DNA of 64,000 bases from Bradyrhizobium sp. CSA112 (GTDB lineage Bacteria; Pseudomonadota; Alphaproteobacteria; Rhizobiales; Xanthobacteraceae), in the NCBI RefSeq assembly GCF_029051645.1, contig NZ_JAACFS010000004.1:372001-436000 (forward strand). The letters are read 5' to 3'. The stretch's first letter is position 1; the number at the start of each line of letters is the position of its first letter. The translations under genes were made by a program, and so were the position numbers. The notes below the pieces were generated by a model, which had not been told where the DNA came from, searched no databases, and saw only the letters and a program-made list of their open reading frames with translations. Of this stretch, positions 54,268-64,000 are shown piece by piece.

Positions 54268-54792
54268 ATGATCCTCGATACCGCCCGCCTACTGCTGTTT
54301 CCGGCCCTGATGGCGTTTGCAGCCGCGAGCGACCTGTTCACGATGACGATTTCGAACCGGGTATCGCTGGCGCTGATCGCCGGGTTTGTGGCGCTCGCGG
54401 TGCTGGGCGGCATGGGCCTGCACGACATCCTCATGCATTTCGGCGCCGGCGCAGCCGTCCTGGTGGTGGCCTTTGCCTGCTTCGCGATGGGATGGGTTGG
54501 CGGCGGCGACGCCAAGGTCGCGGCCAGCGTGGCGCTCTGGTTCGGTTTCGACCATCTCCTCAATTATCTAGTCTATGCCTCGCTGCTCGGCGGGGCGCTG
54601 ACGATCCTGCTGATTCAATTCCGGCAATGGCCGCTGCCCTACCCGCTTGCGGGACAAGCCTGGCTGAACCGGCTGCACGACAAGCAGAGCGGGATTCCCT
54701 ACGGCATCGCGCTCGCCCTCGGCGCGCTGATCGTCTATCCGGAGACCCAATGGATCAAGGCGATCGACCTCGCGCACCTCGCCATGCGCTGA
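54268..54792 (+). CDS. cpaA: prepilin peptidase CpaA
   Basis: A 174-residue membrane aspartic peptidase (TadV/CpaA) that cleaves Flp prepilin. The two catalytic aspartates are in FAAASDLFTMTISNRV (near residue 22) and GWVGGGDAKVAASVALWF (near residue 77). Six hydrophobic segments. It lies 200 bp after the pilin. Confidence 0.92.
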   Translation: MILDTARLLLFPALMAFAAASDLFTMTISNRVSLALIAGFVALAVLGGMGLHDILMHFGAGAAVLVVAFACFAMGWVGGGDAKVAASVALWFGFDHLLNYLVYASLLGGALTILLIQFRQWPLPYPLAGQAWLNRLHDKQSGIPYGIALALGALIVYPETQWIKAIDLAHLAMR

Positions 54793-54837
54793 TCCAACGC
54801 CGCTAACTTTCCGTTAAGGCAATTTACACACGCCTCA

Positions 54838-54845
54838 TTAACCAT
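54838..54845 (+). promoter_or_regulatory. candidate CtrA half-site upstream of cpaB
   Basis: TTAACCAT, an exact CtrA half-site, 73 bp before the cpaB start. A second related motif, TTAAGGCAATTTACA, is nearby (54814-54828). Cell-cycle control by CtrA of pili genes is known in Caulobacter; here it is only a possibility. Confidence 0.35.
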
Positions 54846-54918
54846 GCTTTGACGAATAGCTGGTCAACTCCCATCACGGCGACGGAAGCGTCGCAGCGTA
54901 ATGTGGAAAGTGAAGCGT

Positions 54919-55704
54919 ATGAATAAGCCACGCATTGTGGTCATGGCCATCGCTCTCGGCGCCGGCGGCATTGCCGCATATCTCGCCAGCGGGGCCGGCG
55001 ACAAGCCTGCGCCGGCCCAGCCGGTCGCGCAGCTGCAGACCGTTGATATTCTCGTCGCCAAATCGGATATCGGCCTTGGCCAGTCGGTCAAGCCGGACGA
55101 TCTGCAATGGCAGACCTGGCCGGCCGCGACCGCCAGCAACTTCATCAGCCGCGCCAGCAAGGCCGACGCCATCAACGAGATCACAGGCTCCATCGCGCGC
55201 GCGCCATTCATCGCGGGCGAACCGATTCGCGAACAGAAGCTGGTGAAGGCCGACGGCTCCGGCTTCATGGCGGCGATCCTGCCCGCCGGCTACCGGGCCA
55301 TTGCCACCGAAATTTCCCCGGAAACCGGCGCCGGCGGCTTCATCCTGCCGAACGACCGCGTCGACGTGATTCTTACCAAGCGCGACAAGAATCCGGCAGC
55401 CTCGGATGTCCCGGTTTCGGAGATCATCCTCAGCAATGTCCGCGTTCTCGCAATCGACCAGGCGCCAAAAGAAAAAGAAGGCGCCAACGCGCTGGTCGGC
55501 AGGACCGTCACCCTCGAACTGAAGCCCGAGCAGGCCGAAATGCTGGCGCGATCGCGCCAGAGCGGCACGCTGACGCTGGCGCTGCGCAGCATCGCCGACA
55601 TCAAGACGGTCGAGAACCCGGACGAACAGCAACTCAACAAGCGCGGCGAAAACCTCAACGTCATTCGTTACGGCGTTGCCAGCCAGCAGACGATGCAGAA
55701 GTGA
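54919..55704 (+). CDS. cpaB: Flp pilus assembly protein CpaB
   Basis: A 261-residue inner-membrane-anchored periplasmic protein. A membrane segment lies near residues 5-25 and a SAF domain follows (DILVAKSDIGLGQSVKPDDL), then PAGYRAIATEISPETGAGGF and NDRVDVILTKRD. The ATG at 54919 has GGAAAG 9 bp ahead; an ATG at 54901 is the alternative. It starts the cpaB-tadC operon. Confidence 0.92.
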   Translation: MNKPRIVVMAIALGAGGIAAYLASGAGDKPAPAQPVAQLQTVDILVAKSDIGLGQSVKPDDLQWQTWPAATASNFISRASKADAINEITGSIARAPFIAGEPIREQKLVKADGSGFMAAILPAGYRAIATEISPETGAGGFILPNDRVDVILTKRDKNPAASDVPVSEIILSNVRVLAIDQAPKEKEGANALVGRTVTLELKPEQAEMLARSRQSGTLTLALRSIADIKTVENPDEQQLNKRGENLNVIRYGVASQQTMQK

Positions 55705-55721
55705 CCGAAAGGACGCACGAT

Positions 55722-57197
55722 ATGAAGTGCAGGGAAGTTCAGCCGATGATGCGAACGTTCATCGTCCGCGCCCTGTCGTTTTCGGCCGTGGCTGCACTCA
55801 CGCTCAATCCGGCGCTGACGCCGGTGGTGGCGAGCGACTATCGCGCTGCTGCGCCGGTCGCTGCCGACGGGCAGATGAACGCGCGGTTCGTTTCGCTCGG
55901 GATCGGCAAATCGATCGTGATCGACCTGCCGCGGGAAATCAAGGACGTGCTGGTCGCCGATCCGAAGATCGCCAACGCCGTCGTCCGCTCGACCCAGCGC
56001 GCCTATATCATCGGCGCCGCGGTCGGCCAGACCAACATCATCTTCTTCGATTCGACCGGCACTCAGATCGCGGCCTATGACATCGCCGTCAAGCGCGACC
56101 TCAACGGCGTGCGCGCCGCGCTGAAACAGTCGATGCCGAATTCGGAGATCCTGATCGATGGCGTCGGTGACGGGGTGATATTGACCGGCACCGCGGCGAG
56201 CCCGATCGAAGCGCAGCAGGCCGCCGATATTGCTGCCCGCCTCGTGGGCGGCACTGAAAAGGTCGTCAATTCGATCGCTGTCCGTGGCCGCGACCAGGTA
56301 ATGCTGAAAGTCACGGTCGCCGAAGTCGCCCGCAGCATCATCAAGCAGTTGGGTATCGATCTCACTGCCAACATGAACTACGGCACTGCGGTTGTGAATT
56401 TCAACAACTCCAACCCGTTCACCGCTCTCGGCCGTCCCGCGGTCGCGGCCAACGCGCTACAGACATCGTTTGGAAGCATGCCTTCGGTCACGGCTACGCT
56501 CCGCGCGATGGAGAGCGCCGGCGTCGTGCGCACCTTGGCTGAACCCAATCTGACCGCGATCTCCGGCGAATCCGCGACCTTCATTGCCGGCGGCGAGTTT
56601 CCCGTTCCCGCAGGCTATTCCTGCGATCCGCTCACGCGCGTCTGTCAGACCCAGATCTCGTTCAAGAAATTCGGTATTTCGCTCAACTTCACTCCGGTCG
56701 TGCTGGCCGAAGGCCGGATCAGCCTTCGCGTCATGACGGAAGTGTCGGAACTGTCGAACGACAACTCGATCACGCTGACGCAGTCTCTCAGCAATAACTC
56801 GACGAACTCGCTGACCATCCCCTCGGTCAAGACCCGCCGCGCCGAAACCACCCTGGAAATTCCCTCGGGCGGCGCGATGGCGATGGCGGGCCTGATTGCG
56901 GACCAGACCAAGCAGGCCGTCAACGGCCTCCCCGGTCTGTCGCAATTGCCGGTTCTCGGCACGCTGTTCCGCAGCCGCGATTACGTCAACAACCAGACCG
57001 AACTGATGGTTCTGGTCACGCCCTATGTGGTGCGTGCAGTAGCGCAGAAGGATCTGTCGCGTCCCGATGACGGCTTTGCCAGCGCATCCGACCCGCAGGC
57101 CGATCTGCTCGGCAGCATCAATCGCATCTACGGCGTTCCGGGCCGGGTCGAGAAGGCACGGAATTATCGCGGCACCTACGGCTTTATCACGGACTGA
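55722..57197 (+). CDS. cpaC: secretin CpaC, outer-membrane pore of the Flp pilus
   Basis: A 491-residue secretin. Signal sequence to about residue 38, an N0-like domain (ARFVSLGIGKSIVIDLPREI), BON-like part near DGVILTGTAASPIEAQQAAD, and the secretin domain with VRTLAEPNLTAISGESATFI, AGGEFPVPAGYSCD and the C-terminal LPVLGTLFRSRDYVNNQTEL. The ATG at 55722 with GAAAGGA ahead, 17 bp after cpaB, fixes the start; the frame is open much further up. Confidence 0.94.
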   Translation: MKCREVQPMMRTFIVRALSFSAVAALTLNPALTPVVASDYRAAAPVAADGQMNARFVSLGIGKSIVIDLPREIKDVLVADPKIANAVVRSTQRAYIIGAAVGQTNIIFFDSTGTQIAAYDIAVKRDLNGVRAALKQSMPNSEILIDGVGDGVILTGTAASPIEAQQAADIAARLVGGTEKVVNSIAVRGRDQVMLKVTVAEVARSIIKQLGIDLTANMNYGTAVVNFNNSNPFTALGRPAVAANALQTSFGSMPSVTATLRAMESAGVVRTLAEPNLTAISGESATFIAGGEFPVPAGYSCDPLTRVCQTQISFKKFGISLNFTPVVLAEGRISLRVMTEVSELSNDNSITLTQSLSNNSTNSLTIPSVKTRRAETTLEIPSGGAMAMAGLIADQTKQAVNGLPGLSQLPVLGTLFRSRDYVNNQTELMVLVTPYVVRAVAQKDLSRPDDGFASASDPQADLLGSINRIYGVPGRVEKARNYRGTYGFITD

Positions 57198-57206
57198 GGC
57201 GGGACG

Positions 57207-57959
57207 ATGACACCCAGGATGAAATCCATAAGACTCGCCGATCTCAGGCGCGCCCTCCGGCTAACGGGAGCGCTGATCGGTCTTTCCGTGGCGCTTGGCG
57301 CCTGCAAGCACACCACCGAGGTCGTGACGACGGCGGGCGTGCCTGACGACGTTCGCCAGCGTCATCCGATCGCGGTCCAGGAAGCCGACCGCTCGATCGT
57401 CGTTTTCGTCGGCCGCGGCCGCGGCGGCCTTTCCGCCTCGCAACGCGCCGACGTGATGGGCCTGGCTCAATCCTGGCTTCGCGAAGGCACCGGCGCGATC
57501 AGCGTCGACGTGCCCGTCAATACTCCGAACGCACGGGCGGCCGAGGATTCATTGCGCGAGATCCAGGCGACCTTCTCGGCCGCCGGCGTGCCGCCGCGCG
57601 CGGTCAATGTCCGGCAGTATCGCCCCGAGGACCCCAGGCACATGGCCGCGATCCGCCTCAACTATCCGAAGATCTCGGCGGTGGCCGGCCCATGCGGGCT
57701 GTGGCCGGAGGACATCGGACCGTCGATCCACAACAAGGGCTATTTCGACAACAAACAGTATTACAATTTCGGCTGCTCCAACCAGCGCAATCTGGCGGCG
57801 ATGGTCGACAATCCGTCTGATCTCGTGCAGCCGCGTTCCGAAACCCCAGCCTATACGCCTCGCCGTAGCGTTGCCTTCGAGAAATATCGCAAGGGCTTGT
57901 CCACGGCGACCGTCTACCCCGACAGCGACAAGGCCAAACTCAGCGATACCGGCAAATGA
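57207..57959 (+). CDS. cpaD: CpaD, Flp pilus biogenesis lipoprotein
   Basis: A 250-residue probable lipoprotein with lipobox LGAC at residue 30-33 (GLSVALGACKHTTEV). Family segments: SIVVFVGRGRGGLSASQRAD and GPCGLWPEDIGPSIHNKGYF. It likely helps anchor the secretin. It overlaps cpaE by four bases. Confidence 0.9.
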   Translation: MTPRMKSIRLADLRRALRLTGALIGLSVALGACKHTTEVVTTAGVPDDVRQRHPIAVQEADRSIVVFVGRGRGGLSASQRADVMGLAQSWLREGTGAISVDVPVNTPNARAAEDSLREIQATFSAAGVPPRAVNVRQYRPEDPRHMAAIRLNYPKISAVAGPCGLWPEDIGPSIHNKGYFDNKQYYNFGCSNQRNLAAMVDNPSDLVQPRSETPAYTPRRSVAFEKYRKGLSTATVYPDSDKAKLSDTGK

Positions 57960-59227
57960 TCACTTACGAGCGACAGAATACAGACCAGCAGCCGCATATC
58001 ACGGCGCCGTCTACCGAGGATCACATCGCGCCGGCGCCGCGGGTGTCGGTACAGGCGTTCTGCGAGACGGTGGAAACCGCGGCTGCCGTGCAGGCGGCGG
58101 GCGAAGACCGCCGCCTCGGCAAGGCTCATCTCAAGATCCAGATGGGCGGCATGGCCGCTGCCATCGAGGCCTACCGCTCGGCCCCGACCCCGAACGTCAT
58201 CATCCTGGAGACCGAAGGCCGCAACGACATTCTCAACGGCCTCGACCAGCTTGCCACCGTTTGCGACGCCGGGACCCGCGTGATCGTGATCGGCCGCATC
58301 AACGATGTCATGCTCTATCGCGAACTGGTCCGCCGCGGCGTCAGCGACTACGTCATCGCTCCGGTCAGCGCCATCGACGTCGTGCGCTCGGTCTGTAACC
58401 TGTTTTCGTCGCCGGAAGCCAAGGCCGTTGGCCGCATCATCGCCATCGTCGGCGCCAAGGGCGGCGTCGGCGCATCCACCGTCGCGCACAACGTCGCCTG
58501 GGCGATCGCACGCGATCTGGCGCTGGACTCCGTGGTCGCCGACCTCGACCTCGCTTTCGGCACCGCCGGCCTCGACTACAACCAGGACCCGCCGCAGGGC
58601 ATTGCGGACGCGGTGTTCTCGCCCGATCGGGTCGATACCGCGTTCCTCGACCGCCTGCTGTCGAAATGCACCGACCACCTCAGTCTGCTGGCCGCGCCGG
58701 CTACGCTGGACCGGGTCTACGATTTCGGCGCCGAGGCGTTCGATTCGATCTTCGATACGCTTCGCACCACGATGCCCTGCATCGTGCTCGACGTTCCCCA
58801 TCAATGGTCGGGATGGACCAAGCGTGCCCTGATTGCAGCCGACGATATTCTGATCGTCGCGGCGCCCGATCTGGCGAATCTGCGCAACACGAAGAACATC
58901 TTCGATCTCCTGAAGGCATCGCGGCCAAACGATCGCGTTCCGCTTTATTGCCTGAACCAGGTCGGTGTCCCGAAACGGCCGGAGATCCCCGCCAGCGAGT
59001 TCGCCAAGGCAATCGAAAGCCAGCCGATCGCTACCATCCCGTTCGAGCCGCAGATGTTCGGATCGGCCGCGAACAATGGCCAGATGATCGCGGAAATCTC
59101 CGCCACACATCGCACCACCGAAATGTTCCTGCAGATTGCGCAGCGGCTCACCGGCCGCGGCGAGACCAAGAAGCCCAAGAGTTCGTTGTTGTCACCTCTG
59201 ATCGAGAAGTTGCGGGCCAAGAAATAG
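57956..59227 (+). CDS. cpaE: CpaE, MinD/ParA-like ATPase of the pilus locus
   Basis: A 423-residue protein with an N-terminal receiver-like domain (about 25-140, which seems not to carry the usual acidic cluster) and a deviant Walker A ATPase: VGAKGGVGASTVAHNVAWAI, VVADLDLAFGTAGLDY and VLDVPHQWSGWTK. In Caulobacter CpaE positions the pilus machinery at the pole. Cytoplasmic or membrane-associated. Confidence 0.92.
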   Translation: MITYERQNTDQQPHITAPSTEDHIAPAPRVSVQAFCETVETAAAVQAAGEDRRLGKAHLKIQMGGMAAAIEAYRSAPTPNVIILETEGRNDILNGLDQLATVCDAGTRVIVIGRINDVMLYRELVRRGVSDYVIAPVSAIDVVRSVCNLFSSPEAKAVGRIIAIVGAKGGVGASTVAHNVAWAIARDLALDSVVADLDLAFGTAGLDYNQDPPQGIADAVFSPDRVDTAFLDRLLSKCTDHLSLLAAPATLDRVYDFGAEAFDSIFDTLRTTMPCIVLDVPHQWSGWTKRALIAADDILIVAAPDLANLRNTKNIFDLLKASRPNDRVPLYCLNQVGVPKRPEIPASEFAKAIESQPIATIPFEPQMFGSAANNGQMIAEISATHRTTEMFLQIAQRLTGRGETKKPKSSLLSPLIEKLRAKK

Positions 59228-59249
59228 GTCACCCGCATGGAGTGCCATC

Positions 59250-60716
<1,467 letters not shown>

Positions 60717-60724
60717 GGAATGCG

Positions 60725-61702
60725 ATGAGCATGCAGATACTTGCACTGGCCTTTCTCGCCGCTACTGCCATCGGCGGCCTGGCATGGGTATTCATCTATC
60801 CGTCGCTGTCGGGCGAGCGGAAGGCCGAATCCCGCCGCGCCTCGATCGCACGGACCGACGCCCCGGCGCGCCAGGTCGAAAAAACCCAGCGTTCGCGCCG
60901 CGAGCAGGTCGAAGGATCGCTGAAGGAACTCGACGCCCGCCGCAAGAAGGACAAGTCCGTGCCCCTTTCAGCCCGCCTTGCGCAGGCCGGTTTGGGATCG
61001 TGGACGCCTCAGAAATTCTGGATCATGTCAGCCGTTTCCGGCGCGGTTGGATTCGTGCTCGCCTTTGTGATCGGCGGCCACCTGCTGGGCGCCGCCGTGA
61101 TGGCTTTCGCCACCGGCCTCGGCCTGCCGCGCTGGGCCCTGAACTATCTCAAGAAACGCCGCGAGAAGGCCTTTCTGAAGGCGCTCCCCGATGCCGTCGA
61201 CGTCATCGTGCGCGGCATCAAGGCAGGTCTACCGCTGTTCGAATCCATCAAGGTGGTCGCCGCCGACTCGCCGGAGCCGCTCAAGAGCGAGTTCAGCGCC
61301 ATCATCGAAACCCAGACCATCGGAATGCCGCTCGGCGAGGCCTGCGCGCGACTGTATGACCGGATGCCGTTGCCGGAGGCGAACTTCTTCGGCATCGTAG
61401 TCGCGATCCAGCAGAAGTCCGGCGGTAACCTGTCGGAAGCGCTCGGCAACCTCTCCAAGGTGCTGCGCGACCGCAAGAAGATGGCGGAAAAGATCCAGGC
61501 GATGTCGACGGAAGCCAAGGCCTCCGCAGCCATCATCGGCTCGCTGCCGCCGGCCGTGATGCTGATGGTCTATATCTCGACGCCCGACTACATCTCGCTG
61601 CTTTGGACCCATCACATCGGCCAGTTCATGCTGGTGTGCTGCCTCGCCTGGATGACGATCGGTATCCTGGTGATGAAAAAAATGATCAATTTCGACTTCT
61701 GA
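60725..61702 (+). CDS. tadB: TadB, inner-membrane platform protein
   Basis: A 325-residue protein of the GspF family (T2SSF). Membrane segments near residues 3-22, 100-140, and the last two at the C terminus (PAVMLMVYISTPDYISLLW). The conserved soluble part is ALPDAVDVIVRGIKAGLPLF followed by FFGIVVAIQQKSGGNLSEAL. I use the ATG at 60725 (GAGGA ahead). Confidence 0.93.
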   Translation: MSMQILALAFLAATAIGGLAWVFIYPSLSGERKAESRRASIARTDAPARQVEKTQRSRREQVEGSLKELDARRKKDKSVPLSARLAQAGLGSWTPQKFWIMSAVSGAVGFVLAFVIGGHLLGAAVMAFATGLGLPRWALNYLKKRREKAFLKALPDAVDVIVRGIKAGLPLFESIKVVAADSPEPLKSEFSAIIETQTIGMPLGEACARLYDRMPLPEANFFGIVVAIQQKSGGNLSEALGNLSKVLRDRKKMAEKIQAMSTEAKASAAIIGSLPPAVMLMVYISTPDYISLLWTHHIGQFMLVCCLAWMTIGILVMKKMINFDF

Positions 61703-61712
61703 CGGTGCGGCT

Positions 61713-62687
61713 ATGATTGAGTTTCTGATCGCCAAGATGCACGACGCGCGGTTCATGACCATGCTGCTTGCCGCCGTCGCGGCGAGCGCGACCGCCTATA
61801 CGCTGATCATGCCGCTGTTTGCCGGCGAAGGTCTTTCCAAACGCATGAAGGCGGTCGCCAGCGAGCGCGAACGGCTCCGCCAGCGCGAGCGCGAGCGCCT
61901 CAACAAATCGGAGAAGGTATCGCTGCGGCAAACCCCGAAGCAGCTCGTCTCCAAAGTGGTGGAAGACTTCAACCTGACCAAATGGCTGGCGCAGGAAGCT
62001 GCGCGCGACAAGCTAGTCATGGCCGGCTATCGCGGCCACGCGCCCTATGTCACGTTCCTGTTCGCCCGCGCAGTGACGCCGATCGTGCTGTTTGTCGGCG
62101 CGGCCCTCTACGTGTTCGTGATCACGCAGATGGATAAGTCGTTGACGATCAAGCTCGGCATTTGCATTGCGGCCGCCTATCTCGGACTGCAGGCACCGAT
62201 GCTGTTCCTGAAGAACGCCATCAGCAAGCGCCAGCTCTCGATCAAGCGCGCCTTTCCCGACGCGCTCGACCTCCTGCTGATCTGCATCGAGTCCGGCATG
62301 TCGGTGGAAGTCGCCTTCCGCAAGGTCTCCACCGAGATCACGGGGCAATCGATCGCTCTGTCGGAGGAATTCGCGCTGACCACGGCGGAATTGTCCTACC
62401 TGCAGGACCGCAAGGTGGCCTACGAGAACCTCGCCAAGCGTACCGGCCTCGAGGGCGTGAAATCGGTCTGCCTGGCGCTGATGCAGTCGGAACGCTACGG
62501 CACCCCGCTCGGCCAGAGCCTGCGCGTGATGGCGCAGGAAAACCGCGACATGCGGATGACCGAGGCCGAGAAGAAGGCGGCCGCGCTGCCGCCGAAGCTG
62601 ACCGTACCGATGATCCTGTTCTTCCTGCCGTGCCTGTTCATCGTCATTCTCGGACCGACCTACATCAAGGTCCAGATGATTCAATAA
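61713..62687 (+). CDS. tadC: TadC, inner-membrane platform protein
   Basis: A 324-residue GspF-family protein; partner of TadB. Conserved AFPDALDLLLICIESGMSVE and LMQSERYGTPLGQSLRVMAQ; C-terminal LTVPMILFFLPCLFIVILGP. It begins 10 bp after tadB and ends the plus-strand operon. Confidence 0.93.
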   Translation: MIEFLIAKMHDARFMTMLLAAVAASATAYTLIMPLFAGEGLSKRMKAVASERERLRQRERERLNKSEKVSLRQTPKQLVSKVVEDFNLTKWLAQEAARDKLVMAGYRGHAPYVTFLFARAVTPIVLFVGAALYVFVITQMDKSLTIKLGICIAAAYLGLQAPMLFLKNAISKRQLSIKRAFPDALDLLLICIESGMSVEVAFRKVSTEITGQSIALSEEFALTTAELSYLQDRKVAYENLAKRTGLEGVKSVCLALMQSERYGTPLGQSLRVMAQENRDMRMTEAEKKAAALPPKLTVPMILFFLPCLFIVILGPTYIKVQMIQ

Positions 62688-62821
62688 TGCGATCGGCGCA
62701 GCCGCTGCTGCGCCGTTCGACGTCAACCTTGCCACGGCACACGCGGCGCCGGATTGACCTTAGACAGCCTTGAATATCGGGAAGTCCGCTTCGCTGGCGA
62801 TGACGGCTCGCGGCCGGCCTA

Positions 62822-62923
62822 TAGCGCTTTCGAGCGAAGTGGATACCCGGTTCGCGTGAAGAAAACGCGTCAAAACGAGAATCTAGAGCTTCCGTTCTGG
62901 TTCAACCAGAACCGAAGCTCTAG
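62822..62923. repeat. dispersed palindromic repeat before tadD
   Basis: TAGCGCTTTCGAGCGAAGTG, GATACCCGGTTCGCGTGAAG and AAAACGCGTCAAAACGAGAA lead into a near-perfect hairpin, CTAGAGCTTC (62883-62892) and GAAGCTCTAG (62914-62923) with GTTCTGGTT/CCAGAAC inside. It includes the tadD stop codon. The element type is common in Bradyrhizobium and relatives and sits here between convergent tadC and tadD. Confidence 0.82.
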
Positions 62924-63756
62924 TCCGGCCGGTTGAGCGCTGCGACCGGGACGGCCGCCTTGTTGCCCGGAGGACGCGAATTGTCCTTATCCTTGCGGCT
63001 TAGCATTTCCCGCAAGTAGGCCACGTTGGCGGCCGCCTCGTCGGCCGGCAGGTCGCCCTTGGCGATGGTCTCCGCTTCCGCGAAGCGGCCCTGCAGACCG
63101 GCCACGAGCGCCAGGTTCTGCCGCACCCTTGCGTCGGCGCGGGGATTGGAATAGGCGCGCCGAAGCGTTTCCTCAGCTTGCGGCAGCTCCCGCGTCAGCA
63201 TGTAGGAGAGACCGAGATTGGACAGCACCGACGGCTCTTCCGGCATGATCTTCAGCGCGCTCGCGTAATAGCGGCGGGCCTCGTCGTGCTTGCCCATCTT
63301 GTCAAGCGTGGTGCCCTGCGCCGAAAGAATGCGCCAGTCGGGATTGGCCGGCGAATGGGCGCGGCTCAGCACGTCGAAGGCGGCCTGCGAATTGCCATTG
63401 TCGGCGAGCGCGCGGCCGTAAGCGGCTAGCAGCGCCTTGTTGCCCGGATGGGCGATGGTGGCCTGTTCGAGCACGGCGGCGGCCTGCGCCCGCTGGCCGG
63501 TGGCGCGGAGCGCTTGGCCATAAGCCAGTGCTGCCTCGGCATCCTTGGGGTTGGCACGATATCGCTCGCCATAGACCTCGGCCGCTCGGCGCGGATCTTC
63601 GGGAACGGCTTGCGCCTTTGATGACGATGAGGTCAACGATCCCGTGATGTCGGACATGGTCTGGCAGCCGCCAAGGCCTGCGGCCAAAACCGCCGTAACG
63701 GCCGCGGTGGTCAGGAACCGGGCAAAAGACCCGGTGGGGTTGGACTGTCGACACAT
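62920..63756 (-). CDS. tadD: TadD, tetratricopeptide lipoprotein
   Basis: A 278-residue probable lipoprotein (lipobox LGGC at about residue 28-31, VLAAGLGGCQTMSD) with about five TPR units, for example AEAALAYGQALRATGQRAQA, ALLAAYGRALADNGNSQAAF and PSVLSNLGLSYMLTRELPQA. TadD family proteins help in outer-membrane secretin assembly. It is on the opposite strand to the rest of the cpa-tad operon. Confidence 0.9.
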   Translation of the reverse strand: MCRQSNPTGSFARFLTTAAVTAVLAAGLGGCQTMSDITGSLTSSSSKAQAVPEDPRRAAEVYGERYRANPKDAEAALAYGQALRATGQRAQAAAVLEQATIAHPGNKALLAAYGRALADNGNSQAAFDVLSRAHSPANPDWRILSAQGTTLDKMGKHDEARRYYASALKIMPEEPSVLSNLGLSYMLTRELPQAEETLRRAYSNPRADARVRQNLALVAGLQGRFAEAETIAKGDLPADEAAANVAYLREMLSRKDKDNSRPPGNKAAVPVAALNRPD

Positions 63757-63893
63757 GGCACTTCAACTCACGGAGATTGCGGACGAATGGAGCCGAACGA
63801 GCCAGCAATAGACTGTTAACCCTAACGGCCCGTTAATTGGCCGTGCTATGCCAGTTGCACCATCCCTGTCCCCGTCCCCTTCACGAGACAAGC

Positions 63894-64000
63894 ATGCAAT
63901 CGCCGTTCGAGACCGCGCCTACCGCCCCCGCTATTCCGATTACCTTCGCCACCAAGACGACCTGGAGCGAGATCGCCAGGGACCTTCCCGAGCAGGCCCG
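63894..64000 (+). CDS. probable leucyl aminopeptidase family protein, cut by window edge
   Basis: The frame starts MQSPFETAPTAPAIPITFAT and continues KTTWSEIARDLPEQAR to the edge. The N terminus resembles the M17 leucyl aminopeptidase-family proteins that follow tad loci in Bradyrhizobium relatives, but no catalytic residues are in view. Upstream, TTAACCCTAAC at 63815 may belong to a shared promoter with tadD. Confidence 0.5.
   Translation, partial: MQSPFETAPTAPAIPITFATKTTWSEIARDLPEQA

Overview
The window looks like chromosomal DNA of an alphaproteobacterium in the Bradyrhizobium/Nitrobacteraceae group. The evidence is high GC content with strong third-position bias, the PhyR-NepR-EcfG general stress module, the cysG-DUF2849-cysI and cysD-cysNC arrangement, a urtABCDE-ureDABCEFG locus, a complete tad/cpa pilus locus, and many intergenic palindromes of the kind scattered through Bradyrhizobium genomes. 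I see no rRNA, tRNA, insertion sequence, prophage or CRISPR array.

Layout. Positions 1-5.7 kb hold assimilatory sulfate reduction: cysI (cut by the window edge), a DUF2849 gene and cysG on the minus strand, divergent from cysD-cysNC. Malate synthase G follows at 5.8-8 kb. From 8 to 17 kb lies a set of stress and envelope genes: CsbD, a 50-residue membrane protein, a chemotaxis receptor, a DUF2865 protein, an L,D-transpeptidase, an AI-2E-type permease, a DUF883/YqjE-like pair, a DsbA-fold isomerase and small hypotheticals. Five of these start sites are preceded by a perfect GGAAC-N16-CGTT promoter, the type recognised by EcfG. At 17-23.5 kb are a NYN-domain protein, a PAS histidine kinase with two response regulators, three very small genes and an MFS transporter. 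The stress master-regulator locus is at 24-29 kb (DUF808 protein, PhyR, NepR, EcfG, and an HWE-type sensor kinase). So the regulator and several probable targets share the window.

From 42.1 kb leftwards to 29.2 kb runs an unbroken minus-strand series: urtABCDE (urea ABC importer), ureD, ureA, ureB, an HD-domain hydrolase gene, ureC, two tandem monooxygenase-like genes, ureE, ureF and ureG. A very good sigma-54 promoter sits about 73 bp upstream of urtA, so urea uptake and hydrolysis are probably under nitrogen control. Hairpins or palindromic repeats lie in several of the gaps between its genes.

At 42.5-45 kb a cold-adaptation-like group (rhlE-type helicase, extended IF-1, CspA) reads rightwards. 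From 45 kb to the right end is the tad/Flp pilus locus: TadG-like protein, two TadE-like proteins, a short CpaC-N protein, the Flp pilin, CpaA-F, TadB, TadC and TadD. Inserted in it is a four-gene minus-strand unit: sterol-desaturase-family protein, polytopic membrane protein, acyltransferase, and a second sterol-desaturase-family protein. A probable leucyl aminopeptidase gene begins at the right edge.

The most unusual items are the four-gene desaturase/acyltransferase unit inside the pilus locus, the HD hydrolase and monooxygenase-like genes embedded in the urease operon, the cluster of EcfG promoters, and a terminator-like hairpin just ahead of the rhlE start.
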